DNA of 64,000 nt from Pedobacter nototheniae (GTDB taxonomy: Bacteria > Bacteroidota > Bacteroidia > Sphingobacteriales > Sphingobacteriaceae): positions 248,001 through 312,000 of the forward strand of contig NZ_RQRS01000002.1 of NCBI RefSeq assembly GCF_004335085.1, read 5' to 3'. Positions 55,589 to 62,796 of the stretch are shown here, piece by piece. The position numbers and the translations under genes were made by a program. Under the pieces are notes generated by a model. The model saw only the letters and a list, made by a program, of their open reading frames with translations. It searched no databases and was not told the origin of the DNA. Numbering within the stretch: position 1 is the stretch's first letter; each line of letters begins with the position of its first letter.

Positions 55589-56674
55589 TTACTCAAAAGT
55601 GAGTAACGCATGCTGGCTTGCGGTATGTAAATCTCTCCAAACTCTATTAATTTCAGTTTCCTTTCTTGCTGCTTCCAAACCACAATAAATAAATAAAACA
55701 TCAGAAATTTTTCTGGCAGTATGTGCCAATTTCCTGCTCATAGCACTTACTTCCTCTAATTTATTGGGCTCAACAAAATCATTTGAAATAAGTTGTTCCC
55801 ATGATGCATCAAAACTGTTATAAAATTCATTTCTAATCGTCTTTAGCTCATCTTTGCATCTATTTAATTCGGATTCGAAATGGGCAATCTGCTTTTCATT
55901 ATATCTTTTTAAACCAGAACGGGAATAGAAAGAATGCTCCACTAAACGGATAAAGTGCTTAGCCATTCCCAAATTATTTACAGCAAGTGTAGTTTCTGCC
56001 AGCTGCAAGAAAGGATAGTTAAACCCTTCATCCTTCACGTTAATTTCTTTATTAATTTGGAAAGTTCTGTTTACTGGCACATTTAAATTTATAACTTCAA
56101 AAGCATGACTTCCGGTTGCAATTAACCCAAAATAAGACCAGCCTGGTAAAATATTTACTTCATCCTTTTTAAGAATAAAGGATTTTATTTCTGGTTCGCC
56201 ATTCTCATCCAAAACATCTTCACCATTTGCATTTTTTATGATGCAGTTTGCTGTAAATATGGTTGCATGCAGAGCTCCACTAGCATATTTCCAATGCCCA
56301 TTAATTAAATAGCCTCTATCTGTTTTTACAGCTGTACCACCAACAGCTCCGCTCCCAGCAAAACAAACCTCACGATCAGAGAAAATCTCCTTAGCCAAAT
56401 CAACATCCAGGAAACCTGCAAACCAGCCTGCGCCGCTGCAAAGTGTCACCGTCCACCCTAAACTCCCATCTAACTCTGCCAAAGTTTCTTCTAGCCTTAA
56501 AATTTCCGGAAGCTTTTTACCAGGACCTCCGTATACTTGGGGCACAAATAACTTAAACCAATCTTGCTGGTAGGCAAGTTCTAATATTTCCGAATGCAGC
56601 GTACCCCTTTCTTCAGATGCGGCGGCAAATTCCTTTACTTTATCCTGCCAGATTGCTACTAAAATATCTTCCAT
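55589..56674 (-). CDS. Acyl-CoA dehydrogenase-fold flavoprotein
   Basis: A 361-residue protein with the acyl-CoA dehydrogenase fold. An N-terminal helical domain (LAYQQDWFKLFVPQVYGG near residue 28), a beta domain with GHWKYASGALHAT, and a C-terminal four-helix domain ending in WRDLHTASQHALLTF are visible. The end motif resembles flavin-dependent monooxygenases of the HpaB/HsaA group (Acyl-CoA_dh_2) as much as true dehydrogenases. The catalytic Glu of the latter is not evident. It starts one base after the pnuT stop, so it is part of the TPP-riboswitch operon. A role in thiamine salvage is open. Confidence 0.72.
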   Translation of the reverse strand: MEDILVAIWQDKVKEFAAASEERGTLHSEILELAYQQDWFKLFVPQVYGGPGKKLPEILRLEETLAELDGSLGWTVTLCSGAGWFAGFLDVDLAKEIFSDREVCFAGSGAVGGTAVKTDRGYLINGHWKYASGALHATIFTANCIIKNANGEDVLDENGEPEIKSFILKKDEVNILPGWSYFGLIATGSHAFEVINLNVPVNRTFQINKEINVKDEGFNYPFLQLAETTLAVNNLGMAKHFIRLVEHSFYSRSGLKRYNEKQIAHFESELNRCKDELKTIRNEFYNSFDASWEQLISNDFVEPNKLEEVSAMSRKLAHTARKISDVLFIYCGLEAARKETEINRVWRDLHTASQHALLTFE

Positions 56675-56675
56675 A

Positions 56676-57302
56676 TTAAAATGCCGTTTCTAATTTCCCT
56701 TTGTTATAGATTTTTTTCCAATCGATAAAGCCAAAAATTGCAACGATGAAAAGTATGGTTGTGAGCACCGCAAACATGGCTAATTTTTTATGAATAAACA
56801 GTGGGATGGCAACCAGATTTGAGATATTAAGGAATATCCAGTTTTCTATTTTGCGTTTGGCCAGAAGCCACATTCCTGCCCAGGCGGTTGATGAAACAAA
56901 AGCATCCCAAATGGGCACATCAGAATTTGTGAACCGTTTAAGCACCACATAAAGAAAACCAAAACCAACAATAGATATAATTAAAGCTATGGTTAAATCT
57001 TTTTTAGATGACCATGATATTTGAACTCCATGATCTTCTTTTCGCTTCTTCCATATCATCCATCCATAAACACTCATTACCAAATAATAAATATTAAGCA
57101 GTGTTTCTGCATATAAATGAACATTTAGCAATAAAAACATGGATAAACAAATGGAGATTATTCCTGTTGGATAAAGCCAAATGTTGTTTCGCTTAGCGAG
57201 TAATACTTCGGAAACGCCAAAACCTACGGCTAGCCATTCGATTAAAGAAGTTTGTAAAATCTGATTAAAAAATAGCGTGCCCCACTCCTGCAAATTTATC
57301 AT
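56676..57302 (-). CDS. pnuT: PnuC-family transporter, probable thiamine transporter PnuT
   Basis: A 208-residue PnuC-family membrane protein with about seven helices. Family sequence LAKRNNIWLYPTGIISI, AETLLNIYYLVMSVYGWMIW and WAGMWLLAKRKIENWIFLNI is clear. PnuC itself takes up nicotinamide riboside. However, a TPP riboswitch stands directly upstream, and Bacteroidetes PnuC relatives under this riboswitch are known as PnuT, a thiamine transporter. The name therefore rests on context; binding-site residues alone did not decide it. ACAD-like gene follows after one base. Confidence 0.85.
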   Translation of the reverse strand: MINLQEWGTLFFNQILQTSLIEWLAVGFGVSEVLLAKRNNIWLYPTGIISICLSMFLLLNVHLYAETLLNIYYLVMSVYGWMIWKKRKEDHGVQISWSSKKDLTIALIISIVGFGFLYVVLKRFTNSDVPIWDAFVSSTAWAGMWLLAKRKIENWIFLNISNLVAIPLFIHKKLAMFAVLTTILFIVAIFGFIDWKKIYNKGKLETAF

Positions 57303-57361
57303 TTACTTTAAATATTAATTTGTAAAGACTGTTACAGGGGCGAACAGCAATGTAATTTAAC

Positions 57362-57535
57362 CTCTTCCCTACGTCGGCATTACCCGAATCAGGTGCATTA
57401 GAAGGTAGAAAGTTTACAGTGTAGGGCGAAGGGTTAAAAACCTTCTACCTTAACCTTTTATCTTAACCTCTAAATGGGTATAATCTCAGCCAATGTTTGC
57501 AACAGAAATTGCATAAACATCAGCACCCCTTTGAG
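57362..57535 (-). promoter_or_regulatory. TPP riboswitch (thi box)
   Basis: On the minus strand the conserved thi-box blocks are GGGGTGCT, GGCTGAGATTATACCC, CACCTGATTCGGGTAATGCC and GACGTAGGGAAGAGG. Between ACCC and CACCTGAT sits an extra arm of about 80 bases with a stem AAGGTAGAAGG/CTTTCTACCTT and AGGTTAA repeats. The aptamer ends about 60 bases before the pnuT ATG, and TPP would most likely turn pnuT off. Confidence 0.95.
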
Positions 57536-57540
57536 CAGGA

Positions 57541-57548
57541 CAAATATA
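57541..57548 (-). promoter_or_regulatory. -7 element of the pnuT riboswitch transcript
   Basis: TATATTTG on the minus strand matches TAnnTTTG. Transcription would start near 57534, right at the 5' end of the aptamer, which strongly suits a riboswitch leader. Confidence 0.6.
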
Positions 57549-57601
57549 ATTTTTAAATCGGAGAATTAAGGTTTAAAGGGAAACTATATAAATTTCAAAA
57601 A

Positions 57602-57630
57602 AAAATGGTTCGTATTTTACGAACCATTTT
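57602..57630 (-). terminator. Terminator of the topoisomerase gene
   Basis: AAAATGGTTCGTA pairs with TACGAACCATTTT around three bases, followed by T bases on the minus strand. It lies 23 bases after the stop at 57653. Confidence 0.9.
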
Positions 57631-57652
57631 ATACTATTATTTCATTTATAAA

Positions 57653-60589
57653 TTAAAATAAACCCAACTGTCCTTTGTCATCAATTTCGATGTCATTTGG
57701 GTTGGTAATTTCGAAATCAACTTTTTTAGCAGGCTTTTCTTCCGTTTTAGATTCTTCTTTTACTTCCTCTTTTTTAACAGATTCTTCCTTTTTTACAGGT
57801 TCAGTTTTTACCGTTGGTTTTTCAACGGCAGGCTTTACCTCTGGCGATTTAGAAGGCATTTCTTCAACAGATTCAGCTTCATCTTTAACTGATGTTGCCA
57901 CATTTTCTATTATCGGCTCAGCAGCTTCAGGTATTGACTTGTTTACCTCTATCTGTGGGGCAGTTTCTTCAACATCTGCAACACCATCTTCTAAAGTTTC
58001 TGTTTCCTCAGTAAACTCGTTTTCATCTTCACCTCCATTACCATCAGCATCTTCTTCAATCTCTGTTATTTCTTCGGGTTCATCCAAAACTACCGTTTGA
58101 ACATCATGTGGAGATAATCTGTTACCATTTGCTTTTAATCCTTTTACATCAATCAATTCAGACAATACTAAATCCAGGGTTTCTGGAATTTGTGTTTTAC
58201 CTTTCAATACATCAACAATAATTTTTGCTGCAGGATTAGCCGTTAAAAACAATAATCTTGATTTTGGCTCTTCACTAATGAAATAAATTTTCTTGCCAAC
58301 GGATTGAGATTCGAAAATAAAGCGTTTTACAAAATAGTTTTGTGCTTTACCATCGTAATGTACTGCGGCAAAAACCTTTTCGGGATTATATTTTTGAATC
58401 AGGATTAAACCATCATCAAAATGGTTACTTAATTCAAAAGAACTAAGTTCATAATAGCCATCCTTATGAATTTGTAGAATTTTATCGTCACCATCAAATT
58501 CGCCCAAATACTTACCACGTCCATCAACATTTAAACGTTTCAATAAATCATCATACCAAATTTTTAATCCAGATAATGTTGAAACGCCTTTACTTTTCAA
58601 TATGATCTTTTTAACAGGGTATTTCGAAATAATATTTCCTTGAGAACCGCGGCCCTTTATGGCTACCTCGGCAAAATCCTGATCAAATTGGAGCTTACGT
58701 AATTTTGAATGTGGTTTTAAGGCTACGTTAACAACTTCTGCTTCTCCGTTTGGATTAGCCGTAAAATATAAAACTTTGGAACCTTTAGAGCCTTTAGTCA
58801 GGTCGTATTCCTTATCACGAGTAACCCCAACTACTGCAAAACGTTTAATGTAAGCTGTGCCACTTGCACCATCTTTATAAATCATATTGTAGATGGTACG
58901 CTCATCATTTTTCTTAAATACCTGTGCGTGGATAATCCCTTTACCCACAAAAGTTTTATCAGCTACTTTGGTGATGATACATTTTCCATCCTCACGGAAA
59001 ACAATAACTTCATCAATATCGGAACAATCGGCAACAAATACATCCTTACGCAAGCCAGAACCAATAAAACCATCGTCGGGGTTCATATAAAGCTTAATAT
59101 TTGCTAAGGCTACCTTTGCAGCTTCTACACGATCAAAAAGACGGATTTCTGTTTTACGCTCCCTGCCTTTACCATATTTATCTTTTAATTTTTGAAACCA
59201 GGCAATGGCGTAATCGGTTAAATGTTTAAGGTGATTTTTAACAACCTTAATTTCATCTTCCAGATTTTTCATTTGCTCATCGGCTTTTTTCACATCAAAA
59301 CGGGTGATGCTACTCATCGGCTTATCGATTAGCTTTTTAAAATCTTCTGGCAAAATTTCACGGTAAAGTGAAGGTTTAAAAGGAGCAAATAATGCATGTA
59401 ATACTTCAACAACCTGATCAAAATCTGTTGAGTTTTCATATTCAGGATTTTTATACATGCCTTCCTGAATAAATATTTTTAATAAGGAACTGAAGAAAAT
59501 TTTCTCCTGCAACTCGTGCAAGCGAATTTCCAATTCTTTTTTAAGTAATCTTTTAGTTTGTTGCGTATTTTCAATTAAGATGTCATTTACACTTAAAAAG
59601 TGCGGTTTATCTCCTTGAATAATACAGGTATTTGGCGATATAGATACTTCACAGGCGGTAAAAGCGTATAAAGCATCAATGGTTACATCAGGAGAAATTC
59701 CTGGCGCTAAGTGCACTACAATTTCAACATTTGCAGCAGTATTATCTTCAATCTTTTTAATTTTAATTTTACCCTTATCATTGGCAGATAAAATACTATC
59801 AATTACAGAGCCTGTTGTGGTACTAAAAGGAACTTCAGTAATAACTAGAGTCTTTTTATCCTTCTCGGTAATTTTTGCCCTAACCCGAATTTTACCCCCA
59901 CGTTGCCCTTCATTATAGTTTGAAAAATCGGCCATACCACCCGTAAAGAAATCGGGAAGGATATTTGGTCGCACGCCTTTTAAAACTTCAATTGATGCAT
60001 CCAGTAATTCGACAAAATTATGCGGCATTACTTTGGTTGCCAAACCCACAGCAATACCTTCAGCACCTTGTGCCAGCAATAAAGGAAATTTTACGGGTAA
60101 AGTTATGGGCTCGTTATTACGGCCATCATAACTTAATTGCCAAATAGTTGTATCTGCATTAAAAACAACATCATTGGCAAATTTAGATAAACGGGCCTCA
60201 ATGTATCGAGGAGCCGCAGCACTATCTCCTGTTACAGGATCGCCCCAGTTTCCCTGACAATCTATTAAAAGATTTTTTTGCCCTATTTGAACCATTGCAT
60301 CCCCAATAGATGCATCACCATGTGGGTGATATTTCATGGTATTGCCGATAACGTTGGCCGCTTTATTAAAACGTCCATCATCCATCTCCTTAAGCGAGTG
60401 CATAATACGGCGCTGTACAGGCTTTAATCCATCATGAATATGCGGAACAGCCCGATCAAGAATTACATAAGAAGCATAATCGAGAAACCAGTTTTCATAT
60501 AGCCCATTAATTGGCGTTATGGTATGTTTATGATCCTGTCCATCCGGCAGGTTGGTATCGTTTACGTTTTGGTCTAATTCTTCACTCAT
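57653..60589 (-). CDS. Type II topoisomerase subunit A (ParC/GyrA family)
   Basis: A 978-residue DNA-cleaving subunit. Motifs: RALPHIHDGLKPVQRRIMH-like at residues 47-64 (here RAVPH), DNA-binding GDASIGDAMVQ near 91, and catalytic Y129 in AAAPRYIEARL. The C-terminal beta-propeller is weaker than in GyrA, with no full QRRGGKG box seen. From about residue 840 to the end the chain is a low-complexity tail rich in Glu, Lys, Val and Pro that ends in IEIDDKGQLGLF. This is the group often annotated as DNA gyrase/topoisomerase IV subunit A in Bacteroidetes, most likely ParC. No parE or gyrB is in the window. Confidence 0.9.
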   Translation of the reverse strand: MSEELDQNVNDTNLPDGQDHKHTITPINGLYENWFLDYASYVILDRAVPHIHDGLKPVQRRIMHSLKEMDDGRFNKAANVIGNTMKYHPHGDASIGDAMVQIGQKNLLIDCQGNWGDPVTGDSAAAPRYIEARLSKFANDVVFNADTTIWQLSYDGRNNEPITLPVKFPLLLAQGAEGIAVGLATKVMPHNFVELLDASIEVLKGVRPNILPDFFTGGMADFSNYNEGQRGGKIRVRAKITEKDKKTLVITEVPFSTTTGSVIDSILSANDKGKIKIKKIEDNTAANVEIVVHLAPGISPDVTIDALYAFTACEVSISPNTCIIQGDKPHFLSVNDILIENTQQTKRLLKKELEIRLHELQEKIFFSSLLKIFIQEGMYKNPEYENSTDFDQVVEVLHALFAPFKPSLYREILPEDFKKLIDKPMSSITRFDVKKADEQMKNLEDEIKVVKNHLKHLTDYAIAWFQKLKDKYGKGRERKTEIRLFDRVEAAKVALANIKLYMNPDDGFIGSGLRKDVFVADCSDIDEVIVFREDGKCIITKVADKTFVGKGIIHAQVFKKNDERTIYNMIYKDGASGTAYIKRFAVVGVTRDKEYDLTKGSKGSKVLYFTANPNGEAEVVNVALKPHSKLRKLQFDQDFAEVAIKGRGSQGNIISKYPVKKIILKSKGVSTLSGLKIWYDDLLKRLNVDGRGKYLGEFDGDDKILQIHKDGYYELSSFELSNHFDDGLILIQKYNPEKVFAAVHYDGKAQNYFVKRFIFESQSVGKKIYFISEEPKSRLLFLTANPAAKIIVDVLKGKTQIPETLDLVLSELIDVKGLKANGNRLSPHDVQTVVLDEPEEITEIEEDADGNGGEDENEFTEETETLEDGVADVEETAPQIEVNKSIPEAAEPIIENVATSVKDEAESVEEMPSKSPEVKPAVEKPTVKTEPVKKEESVKKEEVKEESKTEEKPAKKVDFEITNPNDIEIDDKGQLGLF

Positions 60590-61037
60590 CTATTTACAAA
60601 AATTGGCAGCTGTAAATATAATAAAAATGATTGCTCAATGTGAATACAGGTTATTCACATTGAGTCATAAATCCACAGTGTCAGCAGCTTTTAAAGCATA
60701 TTTTTTATTCGGCTTTATAAAACGTTCAAAAATTAGTTCCGAAGTTGTTTAAACTTTTGGTTGTTTAGCCATTTTACCCTTGCAGTTGGTGTTATTACCA
60801 ATCGCATATAATTACATCATAACACCTTACTTAGATCACATTTAGATGGTACGGTGATAACACCGACCACAGGTAAAAATCGCTAAACTTATGTTCATAG
60901 TCATAATATTTGGTTACACTTACCGTCCTTGCAATGAGATCAATCTTTTTCTGTGAATTCGGTGATTCCGTGGCTAATGTAACTGCGTGTTTCTATAGGC
61001 TATCCATAACAGCAGTTAATAGTTTCCTCAATGTACC
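60590..61037. other. Gene-free DNA, nothing recognised
   Basis: The 448 bases between the topoisomerase start and the 41-bp array hold no credible gene and no clear hairpin. A phrase like CGGTGATTCCGTGGCTAATG near 60961 resembles the CCGTGG pieces at 20094-20112. Confidence 0.45.
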
Positions 61038-61447
61038 CCTACCAAACCTTCCCGACTAATCGGATTCTCTCCGTTGCAGCCTCAGATAAGCTCCCGACGA
61101 CTGGATTCGCCCGTTGTACCCCTACAAAACCTTCCCGACGATTGGATTCACTCCGTTGCAGCCTCAGATGAGCTCCCGACGACCGGATTCTCTCCATTGC
61201 AGCCTCGGATAAGCTCCCGACGACCGGATTCTCTCCATTGCAGCCTCAGATGAGCTCCCGACGACCGGATTCTCTCCATTGCAGCCTCAGATGAGCTCCC
61301 GACGACCGGATTCTCTCCATTGCAGCCTCAGATGAGCTCCCGACGACCGGATTCTCTCCAGCAGAGCCTCGGATGAGCCCCCGACAACTGGATTCTCTCC
61401 AGCAGAGCCTCGGATGAGCCCCCGACAACTGGATTCTCTCCGCTGTG
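61038..61447. repeat. 41-bp minisatellite
   Basis: Ten units, phase-locked at 41 bases. The GCCTC anchor recurs at 61079, 61161, 61202, 61243, 61284, 61325, 61366 and 61407, and its variant ACCCCT at 61038 and 61120. Central units are nearly identical: GCAGCCTCAGATGAGCTCCC then GACGACCGGATTCTCTCCAT. The array is clearly more GC-rich than the surrounding DNA. Minus-strand frames through it are repeat artefacts. Confidence 0.95.
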
Positions 61448-61448
61448 C

Positions 61449-61570
61449 CGCTCCCGCATGCGTCTCGCTTGTGGTACTCAAGTAGTAAACATGCTATAAT
61501 ATATTTAATTAATGAGCCATAATTACAGGTACTTTAGCATACTACCACAAGCGAGACGCTTGCGGTAGCG
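61449..61570. repeat. 122-bp element with 28-bp terminal inverted repeats
   Basis: The left arm 61449-61476 and the right arm 61543-61570 are complementary at 26 of 28 bases (core GCGTCTCGCTTGTGGTA and TACCACAAGCGAGACGC), around 66 AT-rich bases. No gene is inside. It may be a small non-autonomous mobile element or a large RNA hairpin. Confidence 0.88.
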
Positions 61571-61609
61571 AGAGAAATTTACCAAATCAAGCGCACAATC
61601 TTTGTATCT

Positions 61610-61675
61610 AAACCGGATTGAAACGGTATCCCGATTTTTTCTATCGGGATATAGTGTAAAAGCAGGACTTCAATT
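61610..61675 (+). repeat. Dispersed ~91-bp element, diverged copy 4
   Basis: AAACCGGATTGAAACGGTAT, hairpin CCCGATTTTTTCTATCGGG, AAAAGCAGGACT. The hairpin is kept with a longer stem while the flanks differ from copies 1-3. Confidence 0.6.
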
Positions 61676-61762
61676 GCCATGCACACCGAAGTGTTCATTT
61701 CCAAATTCTAATGCCTAGCAAAAATAACCAGCTACCTAACGAAAACAACCAAAACAAAAGAT

Positions 61763-61803
61763 TGCTTCGTTTCGATGAAGAATCGAAAACTCGCAAAGAC
61801 GGA
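61763..61803 (-). repeat. Dispersed element half-site
   Basis: GATTGCTTCGTTTCGATGAA then GAATCGAAAACTCGCAAAGA matches on the minus strand the half at 36905-36953 including its TTTGATTCTTCATCAAAACG part. Confidence 0.7.
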
Positions 61804-61933
61804 TTATCGTGCTGAGGTATTTTAACTCAATCGGCCTTGCTACGTTGGTTGCAGCGACCTGGGCGCATATTTAACTTTTCTATACGTTTCGAAAAACCAT
61901 AATCCTCTTTCGAAAAATTTCCTACCTTGTAAC

Positions 61934-62046
61934 GCAACATACGTTGGAAAGATCCAATAAACTTAATTATTCACAATAAGCCCAGGCATACTGGTTAAAG
62001 TCTAGCATCACTTCGGTCTCCGACGTGTGTTGCAGCGACCTAGGCG
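61934..62046 (+). ncRNA. Candidate structured RNA, unit 1
   Basis: An outer stem pairs GCAACATACGT (61934-61944) with ACGTGTGTTGC (62023-62033), including one G-U. Inside are TTGGA-AAGA-TCCAA, CCAG-GCATA-CTGG, and ACTTCGGT with a UUCG tetraloop. Transcription has not been shown. No promoter match was found. Confidence 0.45.
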
Positions 62047-62116
62047 TATATTTAACTTTTCTATAAGTTATCTAAAAACGATAATACTCTTTCGAAAAAT
62101 TTCCTACCTTTATAAC

Positions 62117-62228
62117 GCAACCAACGTTGGAGAGATCCAACAAATTTAATTATTCACAATAAGCCCAGGCATACTGGTGAAAGTCTAGCATCACTTCGGT
62201 TTCCGACGTTGGTTGCAGTGACCTGGGC
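62117..62228 (+). ncRNA. Candidate structured RNA, unit 2
   Basis: The outer stem pairs GCAACCAACGT (62117-62127) with ACGTTGGTTGC (62206-62216) perfectly. Two pairs differ from unit 1 on both sides. Inner hairpins are TTGGA-GAGA-TCCAA (GNRA loop), CCAG-GCATA-CTGG and AC-TTCG-GT. GCCCAGG (62163-62169) could also pair with CCTGGGC (62222-62228), forming a pseudoknot. Confidence 0.5.
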
Positions 62229-62248
62229 GTATATTTAATTTTTTCAAA

Positions 62249-62695
62249 ATGCAACCAACGAAAAATCAATTTGCCTTAGCCGAGCTCAAGTTCAGTTATC
62301 AAACCTTTAAGCAATCATTTTTTGCAAATGAGCAAGAATTATCTGCTAATTTTTTTATGGATTTATACCATGAATCCAAGCCAGCCAGCACCAATCAATT
62401 TTATGCAGTTTTTATAAACAATGATGAAGAAATCTTATGTTGGTATTTATTACCAGAGGTTATAGATATTGAAGTAAGCTGTAAGCAAATGGCAGGTTTA
62501 GCCATTGCGTGTAATGCAAGCGGTATCAGCATTGTTCATTGTAGCAATGCTGATCGGTTAAGATTTGGAAAATTTGATCGCTTCCTGATGTTGAGTTGCT
62601 TTACTGCCTGCGATGTAGTTGGCATACAATTAATAGACTATCTATCTTGCTCTCCAATGGGTTACATTAGTTTTAAAAACGAATTTTTAAATTAA
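62249..62695 (+). CDS. RadC-like (JAB/MPN) protein with degenerate metal site
   Basis: A 148-residue protein that aligns by eye with the C-terminal JAB domain of RadC: FYAVFINNDEEILCWYLLP, then AGLAIACNASGISIVHCSNAD, and LIDYLSCSPMGYISFKNEF. In RadC the segment is HNHPSG followed eight residues later by Asp. Here it is HCSNAD and then FGKFD. The first His and the Asp are kept, while the second His and the Ser are lost. The metal site is probably broken. RadC-like proteins are common in mobile elements and have no settled function. The start lies in the ~182-bp repeat. Confidence 0.65.
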   Translation: MQPTKNQFALAELKFSYQTFKQSFFANEQELSANFFMDLYHESKPASTNQFYAVFINNDEEILCWYLLPEVIDIEVSCKQMAGLAIACNASGISIVHCSNADRLRFGKFDRFLMLSCFTACDVVGIQLIDYLSCSPMGYISFKNEFLN

Positions 62696-62705
62696 GAATA
62701 TCAAA

Positions 62706-62783
62706 CCTCACGGGTTTTTAAATGGAGCAGTTTCAATAACGTCATTAAAACCAATATAAACTCCAAATTATCCTCCCGTGAGG
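62706..62783. repeat. Inverted repeat CCTCACGGG between convergent genes
   Basis: CCTCACGGG (62706-62714) pairs with CCCGTGAGG (62775-62783) around 60 bases. It lies between the RadC-like gene stop and the cdd stop and could end both transcripts. Confidence 0.75.
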
Positions 62784-62796
62784 ATTACTAACAATG

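Larger units (their letters stand above)
61842..62247 (+). repeat. Tandem ~182-bp direct repeats before the RadC-like gene
   Basis: TTGCAGCGACCTGGGCG-like anchors lie at 61850, 62031 and 62214, that is 181 and 183 bases apart. Two nearly full units and a partial third are present. The third breaks off within GCAACCAACG, which has become codons 1-4 of the RadC-like gene (ATGCAACCAACG). Confidence 0.92.

Noticed and set aside
56676..57302. Calling the gene a nicotinamide riboside transporter (PnuC)
   Set aside because: A clear TPP riboswitch with its promoter lies directly upstream, which points to thiamine (PnuT).
60552..60752. Plus-strand frame of 66 codons over the topoisomerase start
   Set aside because: It overlaps the N-terminus of a certain gene and has no recognisable composition or start site.
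61038..61447. CRISPR array
   Set aside because: The 41-bp units are contiguous, and no unique spacers or cas genes are seen.
61246..61481. Two minus-strand frames with repeated SCRGLIRGSAGENP-type residues
   Set aside because: They are reading frames through the 41-bp minisatellite and shift frame each unit; no start or ribosome site.
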